Source of the DNA: Paraglaciecola mesophila
GTDB taxonomy: Bacteria; Pseudomonadota; Gammaproteobacteria; Enterobacterales; Alteromonadaceae
Direction of reading: 5' to 3'
DNA length: 64,000 nucleotides
Assembly (NCBI RefSeq): GCF_009906955.1
Contig: NZ_CP047656.1
Location: 496,001-560,000 of the forward strand
The translations under genes were made by a program, and so were the position numbers. The notes under the pieces were generated by a model. The model was not told the DNA's origin and did not search any database. It worked only from the letters and a program-made list of their open reading frames with translations. Positions 16,679-26,602 of the stretch are shown in pieces. Every line of letters begins with the position of its first letter. Positions within the stretch are counted from its first letter, which is position 1.

Positions 16679-18328
16679 TTACATATTAGGATAATTTGGA
16701 CCACCAGCACCTTCTGGCACTACCCATTTAATATTCTGGCTAGGGTCTTTGATATCGCAAGTTTTACAATGCACGCAATTTTGGGCATTAATTTGCAGCG
16801 CCTTTTCTCCTTGATCGTTGTCTATAATTTCGTACACTCCAGCAGGGCAGTAGCGCTGTGCAGGCTCGTCGTACAAGGGCAAATTCACTGTCGTTGGAAT
16901 AGCGCTATCTTTTAACTTAAGGTGCGAAGGCTGATCTTCTTCGTGGTTAGTATTAGACAAAAACACAGAAGATAATTTATCGAAACTTAATACGCCATCG
17001 TATTTAGGGTAATCGATTTTTGCGCAATCTTTAGCTTGTTTGAGTTGTTCAAAATCTTTCGCATTATCTGACAAATTGAAAAACATTTTGCCATTAAATA
17101 TATTTTGCTCAACCGTGTTGTAAGCGCCACCACCAAATGTGCCAAATTTATGCAATGCGGCTCCAAAGTTGCGTGAACGAAATAGTTCATCAAAAACCCA
17201 TGAGTCTTCAAAACGTTTTGCATAATCCGTTAAATCTTTTCTTCCTTGTTCTTCTGCTCCTAGGGCATGAATGAGCGTTTCGGCTGCTAATATGCCGGAT
17301 TTCATGGCAGTATGATTACCTTTAATTTTGGCGAAATTGAGCGTGCCTGCTTCGCAACCAACGAGTAGGGCGCCTGGTAATGTCATTTTGGGCAATGAAT
17401 TATAGCCGCCTTTTGCGATGGCTCTCGCGCCATAACTAACGCGTTTACCACCTTCTAAATATTGTTTAAAGACTGGGTGATGTTTCATGCGTTGAAACTC
17501 ATCAAATGGGCTCAAGTGCGTATTGCTATAATTCAGGTCTACAATTAAGCCAACAAAAACTTGGTTATTTTCCGCATGGTATAAATAAGAGCCACCTGAT
17601 GCCTCGGTAAGTGGCCAGCCAGCACTGTGAACCACTAGACCTTCTTGATGTTTGCTTGGGTCAATATCCCATATTTCTTTAAAACCAATAGCATAATGTT
17701 GAGGCGATTTTCCTTTATCTAATTCAAACTTCGCGATTAACTCTTTGCCTAAATGCCCACGGCAGCCTTCCGCGAATACAGTGTATTTCGCGCGTAATTC
17801 CATGCCTGGCATGTAACCGTCTTTATGTTCTCCGTTGTGGCCGATACCCATATCACCAGTAATGACCCCACCGACACTACCATCATCGTTGTAGATCACT
17901 TCTGCGGCGGCGAAGCCTGGAAACACCTCAACACCTAACGATTCAGCTTGTTCTGCTAGCCAACGTGAAATATTGCCCATGCTTACAATGTAGTTGCCTT
18001 CATTATGCATGGTTTTTGGCGTCATTATATTTGGTAACTTAGTTGCTTTTTGCTCATCGCGTAGATAATAAATATGATCTTCTTTTACCTGAGTATTGAG
18101 AGGTGCACCCATTGATTGCCAATCCGGAAACAATTCATCTAACGCGCGGGTTTCAAACACCGCGCCAGATAAAATATGTGCACCCACCTCTGAACCTTTT
18201 TCAACGACGCAAACCATGAGCTCTTGTTCTTTTTCCTGCGCTAATTGCATCAGTCGACATGCGGTTGAGAGTCCAGCTGGACCAGCACCGACTATCACTA
18301 CATCAAACTCCATCGATTCTCGTTCCAC
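16679..18328 (-). CDS. etfD: Electron transfer flavoprotein:ubiquinone oxidoreductase
   Basis: A 549-residue membrane-associated flavoprotein that passes electrons from ETF to ubiquinone. The FAD-binding motif is VVIVGAGPAGLSTA near the start. The C-terminal ferredoxin-like 4Fe-4S region has YCPAGVYE and CVHCKTCDIKDP. A frame opens at 18349, but GAGGAG lies 6 bp before the GTG at 18328, giving the usual MERESMEFD start. It is divergent from etfBA, its electron donor, with a shared 430-bp control region. Confidence 0.95.
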   Translation of the reverse strand: MERESMEFDVVIVGAGPAGLSTACRLMQLAQEKEQELMVCVVEKGSEVGAHILSGAVFETRALDELFPDWQSMGAPLNTQVKEDHIYYLRDEQKATKLPNIMTPKTMHNEGNYIVSMGNISRWLAEQAESLGVEVFPGFAAAEVIYNDDGSVGGVITGDMGIGHNGEHKDGYMPGMELRAKYTVFAEGCRGHLGKELIAKFELDKGKSPQHYAIGFKEIWDIDPSKHQEGLVVHSAGWPLTEASGGSYLYHAENNQVFVGLIVDLNYSNTHLSPFDEFQRMKHHPVFKQYLEGGKRVSYGARAIAKGGYNSLPKMTLPGALLVGCEAGTLNFAKIKGNHTAMKSGILAAETLIHALGAEEQGRKDLTDYAKRFEDSWVFDELFRSRNFGAALHKFGTFGGGAYNTVEQNIFNGKMFFNLSDNAKDFEQLKQAKDCAKIDYPKYDGVLSFDKLSSVFLSNTNHEEDQPSHLKLKDSAIPTTVNLPLYDEPAQRYCPAGVYEIIDNDQGEKALQINAQNCVHCKTCDIKDPSQNIKWVVPEGAGGPNYPNM

Positions 18329-18758
18329 CGGTATCTCCTCTTTTATCAATATGTATTCATTAAAAAAATGCGTGCGTTTTGTTTGTTACACAATTTTTAC
18401 AAATTAGTTGGGTGTTGTTTTACGGACAGAGCCGATAAAGCGCAACTTATTTGTATATATATTTTCTATAAGTCACAGTTATAGAGGGCTTCGCCGTTAC
18501 TTATCGCAATGCCAATGATTATCTACCATCGGGCAATATTTAGGCTAATCACTGCGTTATTATCTACATTTTACGCTGTAATTGGATGAATTATCACTGT
18601 GATCCTACCGTTAAATCGCCGTATTTTGCGATTGGTCATTTGTGAGTATTGTGCACGGGTTGACGTGCACGTCAACAGAACGTAAATTAAATGCATTCCG
18701 TAAATGTAATGTTAAATTGCATTTTTTGTTGCTCAAACGCCTGTCAAATGAGGTGAAA
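18329..18758. other. Divergent control region between etfD and etfBA
   Basis: No gene is seen; an upstream extension of the etfB frame lacks a ribosome site. The region should hold both promoters and includes the perfect palindrome at 18659-18676. Confidence 0.55.
18659..18676. promoter_or_regulatory. Perfect 18-bp palindrome, candidate operator of the ETF genes
   Basis: GTTGACGTG followed directly by its reverse complement CACGTCAAC, about 80 bp before the etfB start. The TTGACGT half-site resembles, from memory, palindromes assigned to the MerR-family regulator LiuR of acyl-CoA and branched-chain amino acid catabolism, whose regulons can include ETF genes. The regulator is not in the window. 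Confidence 0.5.
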
Positions 18759-19508
18759 ATGAAAATATTAGTGCCGGTAAAACGCGCCATCGACTATAAC
18801 GTTAAAGTGCGCGTTAAAGCCGATAATAGTGCAGTGGATTTAACCAACGCCAAAATGTCTATCAATCCATTTTGTGAAATTGCGGTTGAAGAAGCAGTTA
18901 GACTAAAAGAGAAAGGTGTAGCAACAGAGATCGTCGTCGTCTCCATTGGTGACAAGTCTTGCCAAGAGCAAATCAGAACAGCATTAGCACTCGGTGCTGA
19001 TCGTGGTCTGCAAATTGACACTAGTGAGTCACTAGACTCATTACAAATTGCCAAACTCCTTAAGAAAGTCGTCGAAGAAGAGTCTCCTGATTTAGTTATT
19101 TTAGGAAAGCAGTCGATCGATTCTGATAATAACCAAACCGGACAAATGTTAGCCGCGTTAACAGGTATGCCCCAAGGAACGTTCGCTTCTGAAGTGAACA
19201 TTGAGTCCTCTAAGGTGAAAGTGACTCGCGAAATAGATGGTGGTTTACAAACAGTAGAGTTGAATCTGCCTGCCGTGGTTACAACTGATTTACGCCTAAA
19301 TGAACCTCGCTATGCTTCACTACCGAATATTATGAAGGCAAAACGTAAGCCTCTTGATGTTAAATCTGCGGCTGACTTTGGGGTTGAATTAACGTCTAAC
19401 GTTAACGTGCTTAAAGTTGAGCCACCAGCGCAACGCTCCGGCGGGGTAAAAGTGGCTGATGTGGCTGAATTGGTTGATAAATTGAAAAATGAAGCGAAGG
19501 TGATCTAA
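18759..19508 (+). CDS. etfB: Electron transfer flavoprotein beta subunit
   Basis: A 249-residue ETF beta subunit: [20 protein letters not shown] start, [10 protein letters not shown] and the AMP-binding stretch [20 protein letters not shown]. Pairs with EtfA to carry electrons from acyl-CoA dehydrogenases. The frame begins at 18642, but AGGTG just before the ATG at 18759 and the family N-terminus set the start. The stop overlaps the etfA start (TAATG). Confidence 0.95.
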   Translation: MKILVPVKRAIDYNVKVRVKADNSAVDLTNAKMSINPFCEIAVEEAVRLKEKGVATEIVVVSIGDKSCQEQIRTALALGADRGLQIDTSESLDSLQIAKLLKKVVEEESPDLVILGKQSIDSDNNQTGQMLAALTGMPQGTFASEVNIESSKVKVTREIDGGLQTVELNLPAVVTTDLRLNEPRYASLPNIMKAKRKPLDVKSAADFGVELTSNVNVLKVEPPAQRSGGVKVADVAELVDKLKNEAKVI

Positions 19509-20434
19509 TGGCGATACTTATATATGCAGAGCACGATAACAGCCAATTAAAGTCTGAAACCCATAAGCTCGTTAATGCGGCGACTAAAATGGGTGATGAC
19601 CTTCACCTACTCGTTGTGGGACATGAATGTGCTGACGTCGCATCTCAAGCAAGCGAAGTTGATGGTGTCAGTAAAGTACTTGTCGCTGACAACAAAGCGT
19701 ATGAGCATCAGCTAGCTGAAAACGTTGCTGAGTTAGTTGCTGAATTAGGTAAAGACTACAGTCACGTGGTTTGCGCAGCGACTACCACAGGTAAGAACTT
19801 TATGCCCCGCGTTGCCGCATTGTTAGATGTCGCACAATTATCTGATGTGATTGGCGTACAAAGTAGTGATACGTTTGTACGTCCTATTTATGCAGGTAAC
19901 GCTATTGCTACCGTTCAATCAAGTGACAGCATTAAAGTATTAACAATACGTACGTCTACTTTTGATGCCAATGGCACGGGCAATAACGCCCCAGTTGAAA
20001 CAATTGATGTGGTTAAAACCTCAGAAATTTCAGCCTTTGTTAGCGCAGAGCTTACTGAATCTGAACGTCCTGAACTGACCGCTGCCGACATCGTCATTTC
20101 CGGTGGACGTGGAATGCAAAACGGTGAGAACTTTAAATTGCTAGATGGTATTGCGGATAAGCTCGGTGCGGCGATGGGCGCTTCACGTGCTGCCGTTGAT
20201 GCAGGCTTTGTGCCGAATGATATGCAGGTTGGGCAAACGGGTAAAATAGTCGCACCGCAATTATATATAGCAGTGGGGATCTCTGGCGCGATTCAACACC
20301 TTGCGGGTATGAAGGACTCCAAGGTCATAGTGGCGATTAATAAAGATGAAGAAGCGCCTATTTTTCAAGTCGCTGACTATGGTTTAGTCGGTGATTTGTT
20401 TGATGTATTACCTGAATTAGAAGCTGCTTTATAA
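19508..20434 (+). CDS. etfA: Electron transfer flavoprotein alpha subunit
   Basis: A 308-residue ETF alpha subunit. The C-terminal FAD domain has [54 protein letters not shown] and [22 protein letters not shown], all family signatures. It holds the FAD that hands electrons to the EtfD quinone oxidoreductase encoded divergently. Ends before a strong terminator. Confidence 0.96.
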   Translation: MAILIYAEHDNSQLKSETHKLVNAATKMGDDLHLLVVGHECADVASQASEVDGVSKVLVADNKAYEHQLAENVAELVAELGKDYSHVVCAATTTGKNFMPRVAALLDVAQLSDVIGVQSSDTFVRPIYAGNAIATVQSSDSIKVLTIRTSTFDANGTGNNAPVETIDVVKTSEISAFVSAELTESERPELTAADIVISGGRGMQNGENFKLLDGIADKLGAAMGASRAAVDAGFVPNDMQVGQTGKIVAPQLYIAVGISGAIQHLAGMKDSKVIVAINKDEEAPIFQVADYGLVGDLFDVLPELEAAL

Positions 20435-20486
20435 TGTAGACTCCGTTAACATTCGGATGAAATTTGCCTATAGAACTAGGCTAAAG

Positions 20487-20511
20487 GCCGCTGTTTACAG
20501 CGGCTTTTTTA
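20487..20511 (+). terminator. Terminator after etfA
   Basis: GCCGCTG/CAGCGGC stem with TTTA loop followed by a run of T. Confidence 0.9.
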
Positions 20512-20783
20512 TAGGCAAATAGCGCACAAACAGTAGGTAAAGGTATTTAATATAGGGCTATCATTCTAATTAAACCCTTTTAAATTTTCGCTGAGTGGTT
20601 AATTACTTATTGGAATTGGTGTAATACTAACTCTATTTATCCCGACCCGCCTATATTGAAAAACGAAGAATAATTAAACGAATGGGTGTGCACTGCTAAA
20701 ATAATCTTTGCGTTCATTGTTATAACTCTATATTTTCCTCACATCATATTTATCATATAAATTAACGCGAGAGGCAGGCGATT
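20512..20783. other. Upstream region of the GH42 gene
   Basis: AT-rich non-coding DNA between the etfA terminator and the beta-galactosidase gene. It must hold the galactosidase promoter. No LacI-type or other operator palindrome was recognised. Confidence 0.45.
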
Positions 20784-22742
20784 ATGTCTACTTTAAATAA
20801 CGACACTTTGAATATTGGCGTGTGCGATTACCCTGAACACGTACCTCAGAATGAATGGGGAGTACACGCAGAACAACAACGCGCTTTAGGCTTAACGTAT
20901 GTCCGATTAGCAGAGTTTTCTTGGGCTAAAATTGAGCCAAAGGACGGTGTGTTTGATTGGCAATGGCTAGATGAGGCCGTTGCTACGTATGTTGCAAAGG
21001 GTCTTAAGATAGTGATGTGCACGCCCACAGCTACGCCACCTGCTTGGTTAGTGAAAAAGTTTCCACATATTTTAGCAGTTGATGCCCAAGGGCAGACCAT
21101 GAGATTTGGCTCGCGTCGTCACTATGACCATGCCAGTGAAACATACCGTAAAGAATGCAAGCGCATTACCACTGAGATAGCGAAGCGTTATGGTCAACAT
21201 GCTGACGTGATAGGTTGGCAGACCGATAACGAATTAGGCCATGAAGGTACAGCGGTGTCGTATGGTGGAGCGAGCGCTGAGCGTTTTCCTAAGTGGCTTG
21301 AAGCGCGCTACCAAACTTTAGAAGCATTAAACGAAGCCTGGGGCTGTGCCTTTTGGAGTCAAGATTACTCTGATTGGTCGCAAATTTGCCCGCCAAATTT
21401 AACAGCTGTTCGCCAGCCTAACCCATCGCAGGCGTTAGATTATCAACGCTTTTGCTCAGACATGATAGATGAGTTTCAACAACTGCAAATAGAGGTGCTT
21501 AGAGCATTATCACCTGATCGTTTCATCACACATAATTTTGTGATTTTTGCCCAAGAATTTGATTTATATAAAGTCGCTAAAAACCTAGACTTTGTTGCTT
21601 GGGATAGCTATCCAATCGGTATGCTTGAGTTTTTCGCGACCTGGGAGAGCGAGGAAACAAAAACAGAGTTCGCCCGCACTGGTCACCCTGACTTGGTTAG
21701 TTTTAATCACGATTTATATCGCGGCATTAAAGGTGGGAAAGATTTTTGGATAATGGAGCAGCAATGCGGTCACGCGAATTGGGCGCAGTATAATCCGTTA
21801 CCCGCTAAAGGAGCAGTGCAATTATGGACAGCACAGGCTTGGGCTCATGGGGCAAGCTGTGTGACTTACTTCAGATGGCGCGCAAGCCATATGGCGCAAG
21901 AAATAATGCATTCCGGATTATTGCAACAAGATGGCCGTGCTGATCGAGGCTATCAAGAAGTGAAAGACTTTGACCCTAGCCAATTCGCGCTTGAAAAAGT
22001 AGATGCAAAAGTTGCCCTGTTACATGATTACAACAGTCTATGGGCTTACAATTTACAGCCTCACAATAAAGATTTGAATTATTGGCATCAATTCATGATG
22101 TTCTACAGTGCTCTTAGAGAGTTAGGGGTAGATGTGGATATTATTCACCCTGAACAACTGACTGATAAGCAATATGCACTCGTCGTTGCGCCGGCTCTCA
22201 CATTAATGACAGATAAAACCGCGTCAATACTAAACCTTTGTGCTAAGTCATGCCCCATTGTTTTTGGTCCACGCACGGCGTTTCGTCATGACTCTGGGCG
22301 CGTGGCTAATAAAGGGCAATTCGAATTTATTGAAGAATTAGTCGGGATCAAATTGGCTAATTTTGATTCGTTGCGGCCTACATTAGAGCAAACTATTCGT
22401 TGCACCAACCACAACACGGACTTTACCGCGAAACTTTGGTGTGAAAGTTATGAAGTAAACAGTGCTGTTGCCACTCATACTTACACGCATGGACCTATGG
22501 CTGGTTTAGCTGCCGTCACCCAAAAAGATAAGGTAAGTGTCATTGGTGCATTGTCAACAGGGTTAATTAGCAGCGTCTTAATGGAAGCATTACGTGGAGC
22601 GGGAATAGAGACTTACCGTCTACCCAAAGGCCTAAGGTTGAGTAAAAGAGGCAATACCACGCTGGTACAGAATTTCAATCAACAAGCCGTTGAATGGCAA
22701 GGTGTAACATACCCTGGCGTTTCATTTACAACGCTTGAGTAA
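20784..22742 (+). CDS. GH42 beta-galactosidase
   Basis: A 652-residue glycoside hydrolase family 42 enzyme. The TIM barrel has [18 protein letters not shown] and [11 protein letters not shown]. The acid/base is Glu150 in [11 protein letters not shown] and the nucleophile Glu325 in [13 protein letters not shown] trimerisation-type middle domain and a small C-terminal beta domain follow. No signal peptide, so it should act in the cytoplasm on imported beta-galactosides. It stands alone: no transporter, regulator or other galactoside gene is adjacent, so the natural substrate (for example oligosaccharides from algal galactans) is a guess. Confidence 0.9.
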   Translation: MSTLNNDTLNIGVCDYPEHVPQNEWGVHAEQQRALGLTYVRLAEFSWAKIEPKDGVFDWQWLDEAVATYVAKGLKIVMCTPTATPPAWLVKKFPHILAVDAQGQTMRFGSRRHYDHASETYRKECKRITTEIAKRYGQHADVIGWQTDNELGHEGTAVSYGGASAERFPKWLEARYQTLEALNEAWGCAFWSQDYSDWSQICPPNLTAVRQPNPSQALDYQRFCSDMIDEFQQLQIEVLRALSPDRFITHNFVIFAQEFDLYKVAKNLDFVAWDSYPIGMLEFFATWESEETKTEFARTGHPDLVSFNHDLYRGIKGGKDFWIMEQQCGHANWAQYNPLPAKGAVQLWTAQAWAHGASCVTYFRWRASHMAQEIMHSGLLQQDGRADRGYQEVKDFDPSQFALEKVDAKVALLHDYNSLWAYNLQPHNKDLNYWHQFMMFYSALRELGVDVDIIHPEQLTDKQYALVVAPALTLMTDKTASILNLCAKSCPIVFGPRTAFRHDSGRVANKGQFEFIEELVGIKLANFDSLRPTLEQTIRCTNHNTDFTAKLWCESYEVNSAVATHTYTHGPMAGLAAVTQKDKVSVIGALSTGLISSVLMEALRGAGIETYRLPKGLRLSKRGNTTLVQNFNQQAVEWQGVTYPGVSFTTLE

Positions 22743-22800
22743 TTTATATAGCGATATAAACACCCTGTGTTTCGTTTGAAACGCAGGGTGCCTGCACTAA

Positions 22801-23109
22801 CTATAGTTTTATCACCGAGTTTTCTTCATTTGACATTGGCGACATTGTATAAGCATCAGCCTGCCAGTCATTTTCGTATGCTTCATCATCTAACAAATAT
22901 CTGAATTGGTATTCATTCTCTACTGGTAAGTCCATCGCTGCAGAGAAACTACCGTTTTTAAGCTTCTTCATCACAGTCGCACTTTTATCCCAGTCATTAA
23001 AATCACCAACAATGCTGACGGTATCTGCCTGTTTTGCTTCTTCCTTGCTGATTTTAAATGTGACCTTACAAACAGGTTTAGATTTTAAATATTGTTTCTT
23101 AAAAGCCAT
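22801..23109 (-). CDS. Small CBM48 (isoamylase early-set) protein
   Basis: A 102-residue protein consisting almost only of one glycogen-binding early-set domain: CKVTFKISKEEA, VSIVGDFNDWDKSATVMKKLKNGSFSAAMDLP, YQFRYLLDDEAYENDWQAD. The GDFNDW motif is typical of CBM48 domains that precede branching enzymes and isoamylases, but no catalytic domain follows. GAGAGGAAA precedes the ATG at 23109. It may bind glycogen or other alpha-glucan in the cytoplasm. Convergent with the GH42 gene. Confidence 0.82.
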   Translation of the reverse strand: MAFKKQYLKSKPVCKVTFKISKEEAKQADTVSIVGDFNDWDKSATVMKKLKNGSFSAAMDLPVENEYQFRYLLDDEAYENDWQADAYTMSPMSNEENSVIKL

Positions 23110-23551
23110 GATTTTCCTCTCGCGTGTAATTAAAGAACAGATTTTGTGCATTTATACACCAATATTCCGCATTTTTATAATTAATTAGTAATAAAATAAC
23201 GAAATATTTAAAAGTATTACTCTTTACCCAGTATGAAATGACAACAATACACAATTAAATTGCCCTAAATTGATGCATTTCTCTTCATGTTGCAACTGCT
23301 TATCGAGCAGACACGATTGAAACCTTAAACTGGGATAAACACGTATATTTTTGATTTAAAATACATTTATTCAATACGGGAGCTAAGTTGCTACTTAATG
23401 TAGCTGTCTTTAACGTTCAAATTAGCTATATGATATTGGTATAAGCATAAACTGTGCTCAATGTTTCGTTTTTAGATGTAAATCTTCGACGACTTATATG
23501 ACGTTAAGATGGCAATACGGTGGAAACTGACTGATTAACTAACGTCTTACT
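23110..23551. other. Gene-free region between CBM48 protein and AraC-type regulator
   Basis: About 440 AT-rich bases with no coding frame or hairpin that I trust. It holds the CBM48 promoter and the 3' end of the regulator transcript. Confidence 0.5.
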
Positions 23552-24526
23552 TTACCGACTGAATTTTTTACTGTATTGGCTCGGAGATAAACCCGTGTGC
23601 TTTTTAAATAGGCGAGTGAAAGAACTTAAATCGTCATAGCCTACCAAATTAACAATTCGCTCAACACTGTGCGTTGCTGCTTCTAAGTACTTTTTAGCCG
23701 CTTCTACTCTGACGCCTTGTAAATAGACAAGAGGGGACTGGTCAGTAGCACGTTTAAATCTGCGCACAAAAGTACGCGGCGTTAAATTCACTTTGGCGGC
23801 TAATGACTCAATCACAATTTTTTGCGCGTAATGCTCTTCGAGCCAGTGCTGCACCGTAAGGATCTCAACATCCTGATGGTATTTTTTAGTGCGCAGAGAT
23901 GCGTAGGCAGATTGTTCACCTCTGGATAAATCAATCACGTGGGCTTTCGCTGTCGTAGTAGCGATATCATGCCCAGCGTAGCGTTCAATCAATAATAATG
24001 CTAAGTCAAACCAAGCCATGCCGCCGCCAGAGCAGAAAATATTATCTTGTTCTGTTATTAAACGATCGATGAGTAAATCAACTTGTGGGTATAGCGTGCT
24101 AAATAGTTCCGCGTAGCCCCAATGCGTTGTCGCCATGCGTTGATCCAATATACCTGCTTGAGCAAGTAAAAATGCGCCACTACAGTTACTCGCTATATCT
24201 GCGCCGAGCGCATAATGGCGGCGAATATGAGGCAGTAAAGCAACATTGTTTTTCAACACTTCAAGGGGATCACCACCTATAGTCGGAATTAACAGCAAAT
24301 CAGTTTTCGTCACATTCTCGATTGCAACGTGGGCGCTCAATTCAAGCTGATTTATGCATTTAACCTGGCGTCCTCCTAATGACGCTATCTGAACGTCAAA
24401 TAACGGTTTAATAGGTTGTCCTTGCATACGTTGCCAAGTTATTCCTGCTAAACCAAAAATATCCAATACACCTGTTATGGCACTGGCATAGGCTTGATCG
24501 AACCCTAAAATGGTCACTTTAAACAC
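23552..24526 (-). CDS. GlxA-type transcriptional regulator: DJ-1/PfpI domain plus AraC helix-turn-helix
   Basis: A 324-residue regulator. The N-terminal half is a class I glutamine-amidotransferase-like (DJ-1/PfpI) sensor with nucleophile-elbow sequence IASNCSGAFLLAQAG. The C-terminal about 100 residues are an AraC double HTH: LAAKVNLTPRTFVRRFKRATDQSP and IVNLVGYDDLSSFTRLFKKHTGLSPSQY. Divergent from the acyl-CoA dehydrogenase operon, with a 14-bp palindrome between them, so it most likely controls that operon. The ligand is unknown. Confidence 0.85.
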   Translation of the reverse strand: MFKVTILGFDQAYASAITGVLDIFGLAGITWQRMQGQPIKPLFDVQIASLGGRQVKCINQLELSAHVAIENVTKTDLLLIPTIGGDPLEVLKNNVALLPHIRRHYALGADIASNCSGAFLLAQAGILDQRMATTHWGYAELFSTLYPQVDLLIDRLITEQDNIFCSGGGMAWFDLALLLIERYAGHDIATTTAKAHVIDLSRGEQSAYASLRTKKYHQDVEILTVQHWLEEHYAQKIVIESLAAKVNLTPRTFVRRFKRATDQSPLVYLQGVRVEAAKKYLEAATHSVERIVNLVGYDDLSSFTRLFKKHTGLSPSQYSKKFSR

Positions 24527-24603
24527 AAAATATTCCTCACTATAAACCGCTGTTTTTAACGGCTATCATCCACTTTTATAACTGTCTAAAATCACCATTA
24601 TTA

Positions 24604-24617
24604 TGTCATATATGACA
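24604..24617. promoter_or_regulatory. Perfect 14-bp palindrome TGTCATATATGACA, candidate operator
   Basis: It lies between the regulator and the acyl-CoA dehydrogenase, about 80 bp from the regulator start and 130 bp from the operon start. AraC proteins often use direct repeats, so a different (dimeric, TetR- or GntR-like) regulator may bind here. Confidence 0.4.
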
Positions 24618-24748
24618 ATTAATCGCGCCGCTTTTATCTGCGAAGCTACATTCTGTTACGAGAATGTTGCCTAATTGGCGTCACAATAATATGTCGTTTT
24701 TTTGTGGTTTTCGCAGATAAATATCGACAGGTAATTAAAGGTATCAAA

Positions 24749-26554
24749 ATGAGTGAAGAACTGGTCAGTCGTAAAGAGTTAGCATTCCAATTGTATGAAG
24801 TGCTCGATACTGAATCCTTATGTGAAAGAGAGCGATTTAGTGAGCATAACAAAGGCACGTTTGACGCAGTCATGGATACGGCGGATAAAATAGCCAGAGA
24901 AAAATTTGCACCTCATAACCGCAAAGCAGACTTAAATGAGCCAACATTTGACGGTGAAAGGGTGCACATGATACCTGAAGTCAAAGAGGCCTTTGACACC
25001 TATGCTGAGTCTGGCTTGATAGCGGGACGCTTTGACTTTGAAGATGGCGGTATGCAGCTACCTGAAACGATTATGATGGCATGTTCAAGCTACTTTACCA
25101 CGTCAAATCCTTCAAGTACGGGCTATTCATTTTTGACGGTAGCGGCCGCTAATGTGATTAAAAACTTTGCCAGTCAGACCATTAAAGACACGTTTATGCC
25201 ACGCATGTTGACCGGTGAGTTCACCGGAACGATGGCATTAACTGAGCCCCATGCGGGCTCTTCTTTGGCGGATATTACGACAAATGCGAGACTTGCGGAT
25301 GATGGTAGCTATCGAATTAAAGGCAGCAAGATGTTTATCTCGGCGGGCGATCATGAATTATCAGATAATATAGTGCACCTTGTGTTAGCGAAAATTCAGG
25401 GAGCGCCGCCTGGGGTGAAAGGCATCTCACTATTTGTTGTGCCTAAATATCGTTTAGACGAAAACGATAAACCAAGCCAGCGTAATGATGTGTCTCTTGC
25501 GGGGCTTATTCACAAAATGGGCTATCGTGGTACCACGTCTACCGTGTTGTCATTTGGTGAAAAAGACGATTGCCACGGCTATTTAGTGGGTGAAGAGCAT
25601 CAAGGATTAAAGTACATGTTCTTGATGATGAACGAAGCACGTTTAGGTGTAGGATTCGGTGCCGCTATGCTGGGTTACGCTGGATATCGCCATTCTCTGC
25701 AATACGCTAAAGAGCGCACTCAAGGTCGCGTTGCACCAAACAACAAACCGACAGATAAACCCGCTACGATTATTCAACATGGTGACGTCAAGCGTATGCT
25801 TTTAGCGCAGAAGTCTTACGTGGAAGGCGGTATGTCATTGTGTTTCTACGCAGCTCGATTAGTTGATGACTTGCATACGGCTGCTTCGCCAGAAGAAAAA
25901 CAAAAGACTGCTGAACTGCTTGATTTACTGACTCCTGTGGTAAAAGCATGGCCCAGCGAGTTTGGCCCTAAGGCCAATGATTTGGCGATACAAATACTCG
26001 GCGGCTCCGGCTATACGCGGGAATACCCAGTGGAGCAATGCTGGCGTGACAATCGCTTAAACCCTATTCATGAGGGTACCAATGGTATTCAAGCGCTAGA
26101 TTTAATGACCCGCAAATTGTGGCAAGCCAATGGCGCTGGTTTAGTACAATTGCAAAAGGTCATGAGTGAAGATTTTGCTAAGGCAAAGCACAGTATTAGT
26201 CAGCAACTTATCGGGGACCTACAGCCTTATTTAACCAAGCTACAAGCCCTTATTCCTTTAATTGGATCAGAGCTTCGGGGTGAGAACCAGAACGCGTTAT
26301 TGGCTAACGCAAGTTGCTTTTTGACGATATTTGGACAAATTGTTGTGAGTTGGATATGGATACGTCAAGCCATTACCGCGGAAGCGGCGCTGGCAAAAGG
26401 GCAGCTACCACAAGACGATGAAGCGTTTTATCGCGGCAAACTGCAAGCGGCAAAATATTTTATTGATTGGGAGCTAAGTGCAATCAATCGTGATTTTACG
26501 CTATTGACGAATATGAACGATAGCTGTAGCGCGATGCAAGAATCATGGTTCTAG
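24749..26554 (+). CDS. Acyl-CoA dehydrogenase with C-terminal extension (DmdC-like size class)
   Basis: A 601-residue FAD-dependent acyl-CoA dehydrogenase. FAD and substrate loops are MALTEPHAGSSLADI and KMFISAGDH; QILGGSGYTREYPVEQ and the catalytic-base region NPIHEGTNGIQALDL close the core. About 110 further residues form the C-terminal helical domain of the larger subfamily that includes methylmercaptopropionyl-CoA dehydrogenase DmdC. AAAGG is 8 bp before the ATG at 24749. Electrons would go to the ETF encoded at 18759-20434. Substrate unknown; the reductase and SDR genes downstream suggest a beta-oxidation-like route. Confidence 0.88.
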   Translation: MSEELVSRKELAFQLYEVLDTESLCERERFSEHNKGTFDAVMDTADKIAREKFAPHNRKADLNEPTFDGERVHMIPEVKEAFDTYAESGLIAGRFDFEDGGMQLPETIMMACSSYFTTSNPSSTGYSFLTVAAANVIKNFASQTIKDTFMPRMLTGEFTGTMALTEPHAGSSLADITTNARLADDGSYRIKGSKMFISAGDHELSDNIVHLVLAKIQGAPPGVKGISLFVVPKYRLDENDKPSQRNDVSLAGLIHKMGYRGTTSTVLSFGEKDDCHGYLVGEEHQGLKYMFLMMNEARLGVGFGAAMLGYAGYRHSLQYAKERTQGRVAPNNKPTDKPATIIQHGDVKRMLLAQKSYVEGGMSLCFYAARLVDDLHTAASPEEKQKTAELLDLLTPVVKAWPSEFGPKANDLAIQILGGSGYTREYPVEQCWRDNRLNPIHEGTNGIQALDLMTRKLWQANGAGLVQLQKVMSEDFAKAKHSISQQLIGDLQPYLTKLQALIPLIGSELRGENQNALLANASCFLTIFGQIVVSWIWIRQAITAEAALAKGQLPQDDEAFYRGKLQAAKYFIDWELSAINRDFTLLTNMNDSCSAMQESWF

Positions 26555-26602
26555 CTTCGCCAAACCATCACCAGCGTGTTTCTATAGTGAAGGAATTTTT
26601 TT

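Noticed and set aside
18642..18758. N-terminal extension of EtfB
   Set aside because: No ribosome site, no family resemblance, and the extension would run through the palindrome.
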